DNA of 64,000 bases, from NCBI GenBank assembly GCA_934045075.1, contig OW203740.1:15632444-15696443 (forward strand), given 5' to 3'. Below the pieces are notes generated by a model. It was not told the DNA's origin. It searched no databases and saw only the letters and a program-made list of their open reading frames with translations. Both the position numbers and the translations under genes were made by a program. Positions 48,641 to 60,809 of the stretch are shown here, one piece after another; position 1 is the first letter of the stretch; the number at the start of each line of letters is the position of its first letter. Source of the stretch: Yponomeuta sedellus. Taxonomy: Eukaryota > Arthropoda > Insecta > Lepidoptera > Yponomeutidae.

Positions 48641-49712
48641 AAGTATTCGCATTCGATACGTAGCTTTAAAAAAGTCAAGAAATTTTCGGTATACCTACTA
48701 TTAGTATACAACTAAACTTAGATGTGAGAAAATGTAGGTTATAAGCCCTATTATGTGCAATATAGTGTTCTCTACATTCTTCTACATAATTTCTTTGTTT
48801 TTAGTGCTAGTGTTTCGAAGTCGTTTTTTTTTTATTATAATGCTGACCATTATTTGCGACACAAAAGAATTTTATAAAATTTTAGTTATATGCCATGTGT
48901 AGCCTATGTACCTACCAGGATTAACGGAAATATTATAGGATGTGACCAATAAATTGAGGTTAAAACCACGAAGGTATTTAGGAGTGCTAATAAAAAATCT
49001 ATAAAAATCAAGATTGTACAAAATATTTTTTTTTAAAGGGGAAGATAAAAAGTTCCCGGAGTCGGCGGGCGTGCCAGCAACGACTTTTGAACGTAGATGA
49101 AGCGAAGCCGATCTGTCAGGATCGTGGCAAATGGTAGTCCCTAGTCTCGGCCTACCCCTCTGGGATAAAGGCGAGAGGTTATATTATGTCTTACATTTTT
49201 GTTATGAAGTTTGTGTACGGTATGATTTGTAAAGTTTTTAGTCTGTATTTAATAAAAGTCACGTGCACGGTTTTGTATGCTGAACGATTATATATCTAAA
49301 AATTTACATGACATAAATACCTAACTGATTAAAATTATCATCACAAAACAAGCGTAAATTGGACAGTACATTGATCAGGGACCTGGTCCATGCAACATTA
49401 CAATTCGATCTACATTGCAAAGTCGTTCAAACTACAGATCAACTCGGCAGACTCGCCTACGCAATGTTTATCGAACTGTCATAATAACCTACATGCATTG
49501 TAGTATAAAGAAACGGGCCCCTAAAATAATAATCGCTCTACGCACCCAGTACAAGTATGATGAAAGACATCTGTCATAATCATCAATGACCTTTTATTTG
49601 GCTGCACAAATTTCATGATAACAATTCATTGACAATGCATATCATATGAAACGCGTGCCTATTGACCTTCCAGTAATCTTGAGCGCCAGTAGTCTCAGCC
49701 CAAACTATAATA

Positions 49713-50185
49713 CGGACGGCTTCGGTGGCGCAGCGGTTCGGCACGCTGACTGTAAAATCGAAGGTCTGGGGTTCGATCCCCGGCCGGATCAAACTAGGAA
49801 ACGAACTTTTCTCGTTTATCTCGGGTCTTGGATGTTATCTATGTATTTATTGTATTAAATCTATCGTGGAGTTAGCACCTATAATACAAGTCATTTAGAT
49901 GTACTTAGTATAGGGCTAACGAGATCTGTGTAATATGTCCATGAGTATTATTATTATTATAACAATAAATATTCATAGACATACTCGTATTAAATTAGCC
50001 CCATACTAAGTACACTAAAATGACTTGTGTTACAGGTGCTAACTCCACGATAGATTTAATACAATAAATATATAGATAACATCCAAGAGCCGAGAAAAAC
50101 TAGAAAAAATCGTTTTCTAGTTTGAACCGGCCGGGGATGGAACCCGAGACCTTCGGTTATTCAGTCAGCGTGCCAAACCGCTGTA
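49713..50185. mobile_element. Two SINE-C copies, tail to tail
   Basis: A plus copy (49713 to about 49985, tail attattattattat) meets a minus copy (about 49965-50185). Both have the tRNA-like part at the outer end. The two bodies are diverged, so this is more likely two insertions than a fold-back duplication. Confidence 0.82.
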
Positions 50186-50486
50186 AATAATAATTCCAAC
50201 CCAATCCTATTTTCTGTTTTACTAAATAAACCTTTGTCCCATGACTGCAACTGATTGCAACTAGTAATGTCCATATCATACATTTTGTGTCGGTCGAACA
50301 TTGAACTGATGGAGTCTTTATTGAATATGTGGAAAAGCTTATCTTCTCTACTCGATTCTGGGTAACACAGAATGACGATGTGCTATGGTAACCAGACAAG
50401 GACGTCACAAACAGGTGCATACATCAGACTGAGGCCACTTGAACTAATGTTTGGGATGGAATTTAACGTTATTGAAGGCTATCGTG

Positions 50487-50680
50487 GAATCACTACTAAT
50501 ATTATAAAGGCGAAAGTTTGTGAGCGTGTATGTTTGTTACTTCACGTCCAAACGGCTGGAGTGATTTTAATAAAATTTGGTATGGAGTTAGCTGACACCC
50601 TGGATTAATACATAGGCTACGTTTTACTGCGGAAAAATATCGTATTCCCTTATACACCGCGGGGCACAGCTAGTCTTGTT
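50487..50680 (+). mobile_element. Non-autonomous dispersed element, possibly Helitron-like
   Basis: Starts actaatattataaaggcgaa and agtttgtgagcgtgtatgtt, ends gccgcggggcacagctagt-like (caccgcggggcacagctagt). This start and CTAGT end are common in lepidopteran genomes. The class is inferred from the ending only. Confidence 0.45.
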
Positions 50681-50929
50681 ATAAAAGTAGCAATTGTTGC
50701 ATTATGTTTAAGATTATTTGAGAAAATATGGTCAAACCTATGAAGTACTACGTATTTAATGGGTCCAGAGTGGATTTTTTTTCTCCTTTATGAATTGGGC
50801 TCGGCGCCAGCGGATAACATAGTACATTGATATTCAACAAAGATTTTTTTACTTTAAAATAATTAAATTTTTGATTTGATTTGCTGAAAAATTTGTTGAA
50901 AGTCCATTAAATTAATTGAACATTGACAA

Positions 50930-51055
50930 CTAAGGTTGTCTGGTAGAGATCACTTTTAGTGATAAGGCCGCCGTCTATACTCTTAGGTTAAGAAATATCT
51001 GTGTAATTTCCATTTTTATGTACAATAAAGTGTTCTCTATCTCTGTCTATCTTAG
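50930..51055. repeat. Same tail family
   Basis: aaggttgtctggtagagatc, gtgataaggccgccgtctat and caataaagtgttctctatct. Confidence 0.65.
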
Positions 51056-51469
51056 TTGAGCATAGAACACAGATGTAATAACAATAATTTCCATACACAC
51101 AACAAAATCACTTCTGTAATCACTTATCTTTGTATTGTGCAATAACATGTAACAAACTTTTCCTGGAATCTGACTTTGTATTTGTACTATGGTAGGTCAG
51201 TGATAGTTCCATTGAAGCGCCATTGGTAGGCATTTGCGTGAGCAACTTGCGATTGTTATAATAATATTTTCGTTTTACTAACGAAGACAGTAGGGTCGGG
51301 TTCCCAAAATTATGATATCCCTGCCTTATGGTAGACAAGACCAGACAAGGACAAGAAAATCATGGAAATGCACTCAGACAGAATGAAATTGTTCATCATC
51401 ATTATCAACCCATTATGTCCCCACCGAGGGGCACGGGTTTTTTCCCTGAGGAAAGTATAGGCCATACTC

Positions 51470-51750
51470 CACGACGGGGGCCAAGTCCGAATTGGTGGAG
51501 GCTTGCAAGAATAGTGGCTGGACTTACTGTCAGAAGTTTTCAAGCCGCCTCTGACTTGGCTTAACGACTGCCATCTATCTACGGCAGCCGGCACCAACTG
51601 CTTAACGTGCATTGCGAAGCACGGAACCGCTCGGAAAAATGACACTAGCGTTAGTCTTAGACGGTCACCCATCCCTGCAGGAACGCGCTTATGCGCTATG
51701 TTGCTTAACCTTCGTGATCGTTTAAGATCACGCAGGTAGCCGGGGTTACG
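51470..51750 (-). mobile_element. 5S-rRNA-like SINE, minus copy
   Basis: The plus strand shows acggtcacccatcc, gttgcttaacctt and cgtgatcg, the complement of the 5S-like head, after a body with ccacgacgggggccaagtcc. Related head fragment at 53560-53645. Confidence 0.72.
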
Positions 51751-52760
51751 AGCGATTCAGTACATAAGCGAATGTTAGATAATACGTTTTCTAGTATTTA
51801 CAGTGATCAATTGGTCATTGCTTGCCACTTGAGGATGGCAACAATGGTTGATGTAGGCACAATCTACCTTGTTAGCGAACATAGCCAGGATGTTGTTACT
51901 ACTGGCTCACACCCTGCGCGAGCGACGCGAATTATGTATCTACTGCGTTAACAGGATGTAAAAAAACTGACGCACGATTCAAAAGTTGGGCAAAATGGGC
52001 ACCAAAATCAACCTGTAGCAAATAAATATTGCTGGGAAATCAATATTTCTTATTGGGGAATCAAAATATAAGCACACATTGGCCGCGTAACTATCGAAGT
52101 CGTAACTATAGTGGAGCGTAAGTAAACACTAGGTACGCTCTACAATAAAGTTTGTTGACCAGATGTAACAATTAATGTCAATTACCACGAATCTTCTGAA
52201 ATTACGTTTAATCGAAATGTATTGTCAAAAAAAAAGTAGGTATAAAATATTGCACTTAGGTCAGTAGGTTCTCAAAACTTCCTACTTTAAGAACATTGGG
52301 TGTGAACTAACAAAATAATAGGTCATGTCATATGTATAGGAATCCAGGGATTACGAGGAAGGAGCTGCTTATTTCATAGATACATAAACAACTAATTTTA
52401 ACTCAGTTTAGTGGTAGTTGATGAATGTCGTAGATAAAGAAGACAATGTAATTTAATTTACCCCACCTATCTAAGTTCAACTGGAGGTGTTACTAAGAAT
52501 AGAACACGATAAAGGGAGGTGCTTGAGTTCGTGTCTAGTGTACGTCTGACTAACACAATGCGGATTGCGTAAGTGATGTTAGGTATTATGTATAAGTAGG
52601 TACCTAATACTGCCATCGGTAGTGGGATAATTCGCAGGAAATTTTGATATGAGAAATTGGAGTCGCGGTAAAACAAAATATAGGTACACTATTGGTAGTG
52701 CCAAGGAACAATACCTAAGGAAATAAACGATCTTTTCTTTTTAAGCTAAAACTTTCTTAA
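51751..52760. other. Upstream intergenic DNA, nothing recognised
   Basis: AT-rich, without repeats matching elsewhere in the window. The few frames are short and unspliced. Confidence 0.5.
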
Positions 52761-52772
52761 GCACAACACATT

Positions 52773-52850
52773 GCAGACTTTTAGTCCGGATCTGCTTACG
52801 GGTGTTATTATATCGGAAGAGTACGACCAGATCCGGACTAAAAGTCTACG
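52773..52850. repeat. Hairpin with gcagacttttagtccggat arms
   Basis: Arms of about 21 bp with a 33-base loop. Possibly a tiny MITE. Confidence 0.85.
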
Positions 52851-53149
52851 CTCTTTTCTTTTTTTATTTTTCGAAAGTATTGTTGTAATTTCCGATAAAA
52901 ATTTTGAACAAGTGTCTTTGTCTTCGCATGAATATAATAGAGGAATATAATACAGGTCTTGCTGTCAGGAGATGTGACTAATGATTTGTCGGACTTTAGT
53001 TAAGAGACAAGAGAAATTATCTTTTTTTATTTCTTCCACCAATTCGGACTTGGCCCCGTGGTGGAGTATGGCCTATGCCTTCCTCAGGGAAGAGACCCGT
53101 GCCCCTCGACGGGTACATAATGGGTTGATGATGATGATGCATTTGATGG

Positions 53150-53305
53150 TATTGCTATAGCAACTTTATAAATGTATGTAGCTTAGAAAACAAACTCATT
53201 GGTACAGCAAACTCATTGTACCAATGACTTTGTTTTCTTCCAGGATTCGAATCCATGGCTTCCGGAGTTTAGGGCCGGTTGTACCGGTACGCTACCACCG
53301 CGCAA
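53150..53305 (-). mobile_element. SINE-D, partial
   Basis: Retains gcgcggtggtagcgtaccgg, a B-box-like ggattcgaatcctgg and the aagtcattggtac start of the body, with a short internal duplication at 53190-53230. Confidence 0.68.
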
Positions 53306-53559
53306 ATCAATTAATAATTAAAAATAATGTTCTGCTCTTACATGTCTATCGCAAACTCAGACCGACTGCGCGGGCTTTGGTTCACTTATCTGTCGGGCAT
53401 GATACCTTTGAGTTAGATAGCGCGTGTGTCACGTTTTATTTAGCCTATAAACATTCCACTGCAGGGCATTGGCTTTTTCTTAAAGAGAGAAAGTACGCGC
53501 TTAATTATCACGCGTGCTGACCACGGATTAGCCATTTTAACCGCGGTAGTCATAGATGG

Positions 53560-53645
53560 TTTACCCTCCCATGCACTGAACGCGCCCTGTTGCTTAACTT
53601 TGTTGATCGTTTAAGATCACTCAGGCAGCCGGAGTTCCGAGCGAT
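53560..53645 (-). mobile_element. 5S-rRNA-like SINE, head fragment
   Basis: ctgaacgcgccctgttgctt, aactttgttgatcg and ggcagccggagttccgag are the complement of the 5S-like head. No body attached. Confidence 0.65.
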
Positions 53646-54457
53646 TGATACAATTGTATATAATTATTTTTTTCTCACTGTAAAATAGTCTTATGTGGTT
53701 TAAATTGAAAGCGCAAAACATTCTATTTCTTCCCTATATCCAAAAACGCCGCTATGGATGTCGTAGTCGCACTCTCGTCACTGTGATGTCCGTACAGGAA
53801 TACGCTATCAGTGATTAAGATAAAAAAATGTGGAGAGTACTAGGCCGATTGCCGACACCTAATCTTCGATTAGATATTCGGCTTCCGAGTTGTGGCCATC
53901 ATAATAATAATGACGTTAACATGACCATGGACTGGCGGAGAGATATACCTACCTTTGACCATTACTCTATGCGTACAAAAATATTCAAAATTATTTATCC
54001 CAAATTCAAAAAACAAAATAATTCGGGTACTAATGCCACGATCCTGACAGAATATTCTGAACCAGGATCTTTACATAACGAATAAAAAAAAGAGTGGTTA
54101 GGTCTCTACATTTTAGTTTCGAAAACTTGTATTAGGAGAGGCCCGCGTACCATTTGTTGCGTACGACTCGTACGATTAGTAACATAAACCATGAATGAAC
54201 CTACTTACTATTACTACCAAATGTATTGAATATACTACAAAAGGTAGTGAATATATTAGCGCGCGTGGAGTTGTGGAGTGTGACGTCACGTCACAGTTTG
54301 CCTTTGCTTCACGTCAAATAAGGAAAGTATTTATTTATCAAGACTTATTTATCTTTTATATGACCCTTCGAATGAGAGCAAAATATGTGCATTGTGAACG
54401 AGCCTATTGTTGTGTATGCAGTCCGACGTGGCCCGAAAATATTTTTTTGCGATATCA

Positions 54458-54764
54458 GAGTGCTTAGTGCGAGTTTTTTAACTACTCGATCGCGTTAACG
54501 TAAACTCATATTTCTATGGCATCGAGGAAGCGCCACCTAGTGACAAGTATGGAGATTAAAATTGCTGAGTGCGAGTTGTAATGGTTTACGTTGAGAAGTG
54601 AACACGTTTACCAGCCAAAACACGAATGAACGCGAGTGCGAGTTGTACTGTGACAGCGTTTTGCCAGTTCGAACGGTTAACTTACTCATACTCACTACTC
54701 AATGCTCGATTAACGCGGTAGTAAAGTTATTCGATTGGATCTGTCAAACTCGCACTAAGCACTC
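54458..54764. mobile_element. GAGTGC MITE, 307 bp, complete
   Basis: Terminal inverted repeats are gagtgcttagtgcgag and its complement ctcgcactaagcactc. It carries internal gtgcgagttgta direct repeats. Same length as the copy at 45350. Confidence 0.9.
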
Positions 54765-55228
54765 AGCTTAATTATGCCTATCATGCTGAGATAAGTGATG
54801 TGATGTGTAGTTACGTGAGATGAAAAAGGTTCATTCATTTTATATATTGATGACATTAATTACCTTATTTTGATGGCATCCATTTATTTTGATAAATGTT
54901 TTTACTTTTGGCTACGCATAATTTAGAGTCGCACTTACCTAATTAAGCTCTTATTGGAACAAATACGTGCGTCACTACGTCCAAGTGATGTTTATCAACA
55001 GTGATCGGAATAGGCGCAGTAAGAATACCTACCGTTGGCGAAGAGACCGACTAATACTTAGGCTGCTACTTATGTATGCGGAATCTGGGATTTCAATAAT
55101 TTTAAACGCAATGTCTGACCTCCTTGGTCAAATTCGTTCTTTTTTTAAATACTGGCCGCTAATATTTTTCTCTTATATACGTTAGTGTTTTGTTTTTGTT
55201 GGGTTTAAAATGTCATATCACTGAAAAA

Positions 55229-56280
55229 ATTGAACTCACTCGTGAAAATATTCGTGCTATGACTTATTACGATTTTCGACGTGGTTTAACGCAACAACAG
55301 TGCGTAGATCAATTAACTTCGACTTTTGGTGGTGAAGCTCCATCAAAAACGACTGTTTATCACTGGTTTAGTGAGTTTAATCGCGGGCGCAGTAAGCTCA
55401 CGGACGAAGTTAAAGAAGGTCGCCCGAAATCGGTGGTTGTGCCACAAAATATTGAAGCTGTGCAAAAACTAATAATGCAAGACCGCCATGCTACGTATCG
55501 CGAGATAGAGGCTATTCTGGGCATATGTATGACCAGCATTCATAGGATATTACATGAACATTTGTCTGTAAAAAAAATTTGTTCGCGTTGGATCCCGCAC
55601 AACTTAACTCAGGATCAAAAGATGCTCGCGTCGAATGGTGCAAGAAATCCTTAAAAATATTCAACGGATGCGACTCAAAATCTGTTTATAATATCTACAC
55701 AGGTGACGAATCCTGGATCTACGCGTACGATCCCGAAACTAAACAACAATCAACAGTTTGGGTGTGTCAAAATGAGCCGAACCCTACGAAAGTGGCTTGT
55801 GCAAAAAGCACTGTAAAGCAAATGGTGGCCTGCTTTTTTGGTTTTAATGGCCATGTGGCCACAATACCACTGGAGAATCGCAGAACGGTTAATTCGGAGT
55901 GGTACACGACCATTTGTTTGCCGGAAGTATTTGAAGAAATACGCCAAAACAACCAGCGACGCAGAATCATACTTCACCATGACAATGCCAGCTGTTATAC
56001 ATCTCAGGAAACAACTACATTTTTTGGATGGTCAAAAATAGAATTGATGGGTCATCCGCCGTACAGCCCTGATTTGGCTCCCAATGATTTCTATTTATTC
56101 CCAAATGTAAAGAATAAATTACGTGGTCAACAATTTTCGACCCGTGAAGATGCCGTAGATGCGTTCAAACAGCACGTTTTGGAGATACCTCAATCAGAGT
56201 GGAAAAAGTGTTTTACAAATTGGTTTCATCGAATGCAAAAGTGCATCGATCATAGTGGAGAATACTTTGAAAAACAATAA
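55229..56280 (+). pseudogene. mariner transposase, copy 2, nearly intact
   Basis: A D,D34D transposase of about 350 codons. Visible blocks: helix-turn-helix part [25 protein letters not shown]-like linker [12 protein letters not shown], first catalytic block [23 protein letters not shown] and [15 protein letters not shown], with 34 residues between the last two Asp. Defects are the start codon changed to ATT (copy 1 has ATG) and one A lost from the run at about 55617-55621, which shifts the frame. All three catalytic Asp survive. Confidence 0.94.
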
Positions 56281-56287
56281 AAGCATA

Positions 56288-56927
56288 ATTACACCATTTT
56301 TATTTTTAATGCACTAACCCGTGCTAAGGAACAAATTTAAAAACCTATTTAGAGGCTAAAAATTTCACCCATGCCGGGATTCGAACCCGCAACCTCTGGC
56401 TATCCGTACCAGCGCTCTACCAATTGAGCCAATGGGCGACTCACAACATCAGTGAAATTTCGAACCTCTTTACAATATTCTCTGTATTACGTACAGGCAG
56501 CGACATCTGACTTAAGCAAATTGCATTACTTACAGCCCCGACTACCTACTTTGCAGTTAGGTTTAACATCGGAACGATATCACTGTACCCACATGATTAC
56601 ACCATTTTTATTTTTAATGCACTAACCCTAACTAACGGGTTAGTGCATTAAAAATAAAAATGGTGTAATCATGTGGGTACAGTGATATCGTTCCGATGTT
56701 AAACCTAACTGCAAAGTAGGTAGTCGGGGCTGTAAGTAATGCAATTTGCTTAAGTCAGATGTCGCTGCCTGTACGTAATACAGAGAATATTGTAAAGAGG
56801 TTCGAAATTTCACTGATGTTGTGAGTCGCCCATTGGCTCAATTGGTAGAGCGCTGGTACGGATAGCCAGAGGTTGCGGGTTCGAATCCCGGCATGGGTGA
56901 AATTTTTAGCCTCTAAATAGGTTTTTA
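56288..56927. mobile_element. SINE-A 640-bp palindrome inserted in mariner 2
   Basis: Two nearly identical arms of about 310 bp meet head to head at 56615-56655. AATAAAAGCATA flanks it at 56276-56287 and 56928-56939. The uninterrupted mariner copy 1 has this 12-mer once, so both the duplication and the insert borders are certain. It sits just past the transposase stop codon. Confidence 0.93.
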
Positions 56928-57984
56928 AATAAAAGCATATTTAGCCATATACATTTGTTTATTTTTTTCTATTCCGCATACATAAGTAGCAGCCCTCGTA
57001 TGTAGTTGTAAAACCCGCCAAACTCCGCCTTATATTTGGTGTGGTGGCGAGCGCGTAGTGACTTAGTTATCCAATAGTCTGTGAAGTTCTAGCAGAGAGT
57101 AAGCCATTTTGAAGTATATTATTTTTTTCTATTTATTGACTTAGAAATATATTTTTTATCACTATTATTCTACAACTATCTACTTGTGGGAGATTCTTTA
57201 GGAGAAGTAGCGAAACAACAATATAGCAACAGTCACATACCAGCGGTTTTGAGCATAGAATAATTTTACTAAATCAATTTTACTTTAGACATACTAAATC
57301 AAATTTAATTTCAACACAATAGTCATGTATGAAAATCACTCTGTTGCCCGGTTTAATTTTATTGACAAACTTATTTTATTTTTAATATTGCATACTTCTC
57401 CAAAATTGCTGTTTTAATTGGTTATCTATTATCATGTATAAAACAAACCATAATGTAACGTGTAAACAACTAAATGGTTACAATAAATAATTAATGAATT
57501 ATAACGCGAAGTTATATGAAATGAGATAGTTGACAAAAGTAAAGTTGACTTTTTGACTTGGGCACTATTAGAACTTCACTGGCCAAATTTCAAAGTACCA
57601 AAGATGCAAAGCAGCAGCTTTTAAGATAAGATAATGCTTTATTCATACACAAGACACACATTAAACATTTGGATGAAATTAATACTAAACACAAAAAAAG
57701 AAAACTCATACACAAAACACATTAAAATATTTGGGTGAAATTAAGATTTACACCCAATTTTGATTAAAACACACTTGCATCAATTAGGATTTGGGGATCC
57801 AACGAAAACAAACTGTGCAATTTTTGATGGTCTAAGAACCCCATATTCTTTTGTTCTCTACCTATTCCGAGCACCTTGGTCAATATATCTCGTGTTCAGG
57901 CGCGTATACAGAATTTGGGTTAGGGGAAGAGGATTTTTTGCACTTTTTGTTTTGTATTTAATTTTTTTATTTTAGTAGCGTATG

Positions 57985-58240
57985 AAGCGCTCGTGGCCTA
58001 GTCGAACGGAGTGATAGGAATCAACTAGAGTTAAGCAGCAACAGGCGCCTTAGGGTGCAGGATGGATGACCGTCCCATGTAATTTTCATGCTACGCCGTT
58101 GGTACCGGCTGTCATGCTATGGAAGTCAGAGGCCTTTTGGGCGGCTTGATAACTTCTGACATTAAGGCCCGCCACTATCTTACAATCCTCCGCCAACCCA
58201 GACTTGGCCCCCGTGGTGGCGTATGGCACCATAGCCTGGA
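57985..58240 (+). mobile_element. 5S-rRNA-like SINE, diverged
   Basis: gcgctcgtggcctagtcgaa, agagttaagcagcaacaggc and caggatggatgaccgtccca. This copy resembles 5S rRNA most closely in the gatgaccgtcc part. The body is rearranged after 58200. Confidence 0.72.
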
Positions 58241-58494
58241 TTAATTAGGGTAAGTGCCACGGTCCGCGCCTGGCATGTTTTGGTAACTTTATCAGTAACA
58301 ACTAAAATCACAAGATGAGCTAGTTTGTCACAACATAATAACCCATTTCACAGTGATTCATTCATTATAAGGTTACCCAACAGTTTCACAAGAATTAGCA
58401 ATCAGAATCACCCAGTATAAACATAAAACCAACATCCAAAATTCACATGCGGGTTTGGTCAATAATAAATTAATTAGTCTCAGATATTCATTAA

Positions 58495-58830
58495 ATCATC
58501 ATCATCCTCATCAAATGTCGCCACCGGGGCAAGGGTCTCTTCGAAGGTGCGGAATAAGCCATACTCCGCATGTGTGGTGTCGGCCTTGAGAATAGCACCA
58601 ACCCAAATTCTTCCCGCGGGTGTCGTAAAAGGCAACTAAGGGACACAAACCGGGGGGTGGGCAGCAGCGCCCCCTGCAGTACAATTCCACCAAACTGCGA
58701 TCCCGGCAGAGGTTGTGCCATCATTGTAGATTAATGCCCATAATCCCCCGGTCGGGATTATGGGCATTAATCTACAATGATGGCACAACCTTAGGAGAGG
58801 GCTACGTCCAGCAGTGGACTAATATAGCCT
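58495..58830. repeat. LINE-tail repeat with a perfect hairpin
   Basis: Reverse-oriented family members meet at a hairpin (58711-58790) with 37-bp arms. The block tccagcagtggactaatata at 58808 is the complement of the family's LINE terminus. Confidence 0.72.
58711..58790. repeat. Perfect hairpin, 37-bp arms, 6-base loop
   Basis: ggttgtgccatcattgtaga and ttaatgcccataatccc, then the exact complement. The arm sequence is part of the LINE-tail repeat, which elsewhere is not inverted. Confidence 0.95.
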
Positions 58831-58902
58831 GAAGAAGAAGAAGCCATACTCCACCAAGGGGGCCAAGTCCGGATTTATTCAATATTGGCTAACGAGCGAC
58901 GA

Positions 58903-58941
58903 GCTAGAGCAACGAGCCTATTATTGGCTCGTTGCTCTAGC
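58903..58941. repeat. Perfect short hairpin
   Basis: gctagagcaacgagcc and its complement around a 7-base loop. Confidence 0.9.
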
Positions 58942-59434
58942 CGTTGGTAACGGTGCAAACCTCCTTACACCATTCTTTATATTTCTTTTTCTATGTATCA
59001 TTTTCAAATATGTAAATTATGTCACACATTTCAAAATTTCCCTCATTTTTCATCATTACAACTTTACCCATCAACTAGATCTGACTGTTTTACCTGCTTA
59101 TCCGTTTGTATCCAGTTTTTCTATTTTATTACAAAATAACAATACCTAGGTATCTGAAAATAAAGCAACAGTTGAAGTAGTTCCAGTTTTTATTATTTAT
59201 CAAAGATTATAAAACATTACACGTTAAGGCGTTTGACCAATACAGAGGTCGTGGGTTCGATTCCCACTGAGGTACATTTGTACAAGTGGCGTCAGTCTGG
59301 GTGTATTTTCATGTTTGTGACGTCCTTGCCTGGTTACCATAATACAGGGTATCCCAGTTTGGTATCAGGTCTAGTGATTGTATTATGTGAAAGTTATTAT
59401 TTTATTTTTTTTAGATACCTATTTGTGAATTGAA

Positions 59435-59600
59435 CAATGGACTTGGCAGCGAGAGACCGAGGTTTGATTCCCCGTGCCTATGACTTTGTTTATTTTCAAA
59501 GTTACGTACATCTGCGAATTTGTAGTTCCAATACCATATGGTAAATATGCAGAAAAACATTGTGAGGGAACCCGCGCATTGACTGGTCTATTTTGTGCTA
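59435..59600 (+). mobile_element. SINE-D, partial
   Basis: gagaccgaggtttgattccc, atgactttgtttattttcaa and aaaaacattgtgagggaac follow the family order. Confidence 0.68.
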
Positions 59601-59809
59601 GGCTGGGCATTAAAGCTGTCAGGATAATATACTTTATCTAATTACCTTAATCACATACATAAATAAAGTCACGCCCGAATCCTTGGCGGGTAGACAGGTT
59701 AAAACTAAAACGAGCGTTAGACCGTCTCCTTAAGGCGCTTTTGGGTGCTAATTAGCACCACCAATGGAATAAAAATCATTACTTGTTTAATAATATGTTT
59801 TTTTACGTG

Positions 59810-60175
59810 CTACGAAGCGCTCGTGGCCTAGGTGAACCGAGTGATTGGAATCAATCACTTGGTTAAGCAACAACAGGCGCGGTCAGGTACAGGATGGGTG
59901 AGCGTCCCGTGACTGCCGCTAGTGGCATTTTTCCGAGCGCTTCCGTGCTTCGCAAGGCACGTTAAGCCGTTGGTGCCGGCTGTCATGTAATGGCAGTCGT
60001 TACGCCATGTCAGAGGCCTTATGGGCGGCTTGATAACTTCTGACAGTAAGGCCCGCCACTGTCTTACAATCCTCCACCAACCCGAACTTGGCCCCCGTGG
60101 TGGAGTATGGCCTAACCTTCCTGCAATGCAGGAAGAGACCCGTGCCCCAGCAGTGGGGACGTACAAGGGTTGATA
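59810..60175 (+). mobile_element. 5S-rRNA-like SINE, longest copy
   Basis: The head gcgctcgtggcctagg, tcacttggttaagcaacaac, aggcgcggtcaggtac and aggatgggtgagcgtcc follows the order of the 3' two-thirds of 5S rRNA, including the internal promoter region. A unique body follows (cggcttgataacttctgaca, gtggtggagtatggccta, ccagcagtggggac). 5S-derived elements form the SINE3 class. Other copies: 27163-27330 (+), 57985-58240 (+), 51470-51750 (-), 53560-53645 (-); body pieces at 42770-43055. Confidence 0.75.
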
Positions 60176-60207
60176 ACGATAACGAACGTGTATTAAAAAT
60201 CTTGATA

Positions 60208-60459
60208 TTCTTTTGAATGCATTAACCCGTGCTAAGGACAATTTTAAAAACCTATTTAAAGGCTAAAAATTCCACCCATGCCGGGACTCGAACCCGCGAC
60301 CTCTGTACGTAATACAGAGAGTATTGTAAAGAGGTTCGAAATTTCACTGATGCCGATAAGTCGCCTATTAGCTCAGTTGGGAGAGCGCTGGCACGGTTAG
60401 CCAGCGGTCGCGGTTACGAGTCCCGGCATGGGTGGAATTTTTCGCCTCTAAATAGGTTA
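60208..60459. mobile_element. SINE-A fold-back copy
   Basis: A minus 3' half ends at cgacctctg and joins a plus leader tacgtaatacagag, then the full plus copy to cctctaaataggtt. The junction is the same as in the 27.9-28.4 kb array. No clear target duplication was found. Confidence 0.8.
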
Positions 60460-60502
60460 TGGGCTATGGCGCTCATTAGGGGAGGGCTATTTCCAGCAGT
60501 GG

Positions 60503-60575
60503 TCTACATAATATAGCCTGAAGAAAAATAAGAAATAGGTTATTTCTTCTTCGTATTCAGGCTATATTATGTAGA
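60503..60575. repeat. Hairpin made of a LINE-tail end
   Basis: tctacataatatagcctgaa and complement, with a diverged A/T-rich centre. Confidence 0.9.
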
Positions 60576-60809
60576 AATATAAATATTATGAAATGTAAAA
60601 ATCTTAACCACTATGACAGCAATTTTAAGAACCTACAGTGTAGAACCTAGGATCAACAACCATGGACTGATATTAAGATTTTTAATGTCGTGAGGAAATC
60701 CGCGGCTGGGTTGGCTCCACTAGTATTGACTTGCTTTCCTGTGGTTTAGACCGACGAACATGTCAGGGAGGTAAAAATGCTGGGCCAGCCTTCTTCTTCT
60801 TCTTAAGAC

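Larger units (their letters stand above)
55061..56998 (+). mobile_element. mariner-family transposon copy 2, carrying a SINE-A palindrome
   Basis: TA flanks at 55059-55060 and 56999-57000, with the same asymmetric ends as copy 1. Removing the 640-bp SINE insert leaves 1,286 bp plus the extra 12-bp duplication. It lies upstream of torso, in the opposite orientation to copy 1. Confidence 0.93.

Noticed and set aside
57005..57110. TATA-like cttatatttgg followed by a donor-like gagagtaagcc, a possible first exon
   Set aside because: No coding exon downstream, no second supporting signal; chance occurrence is likely.
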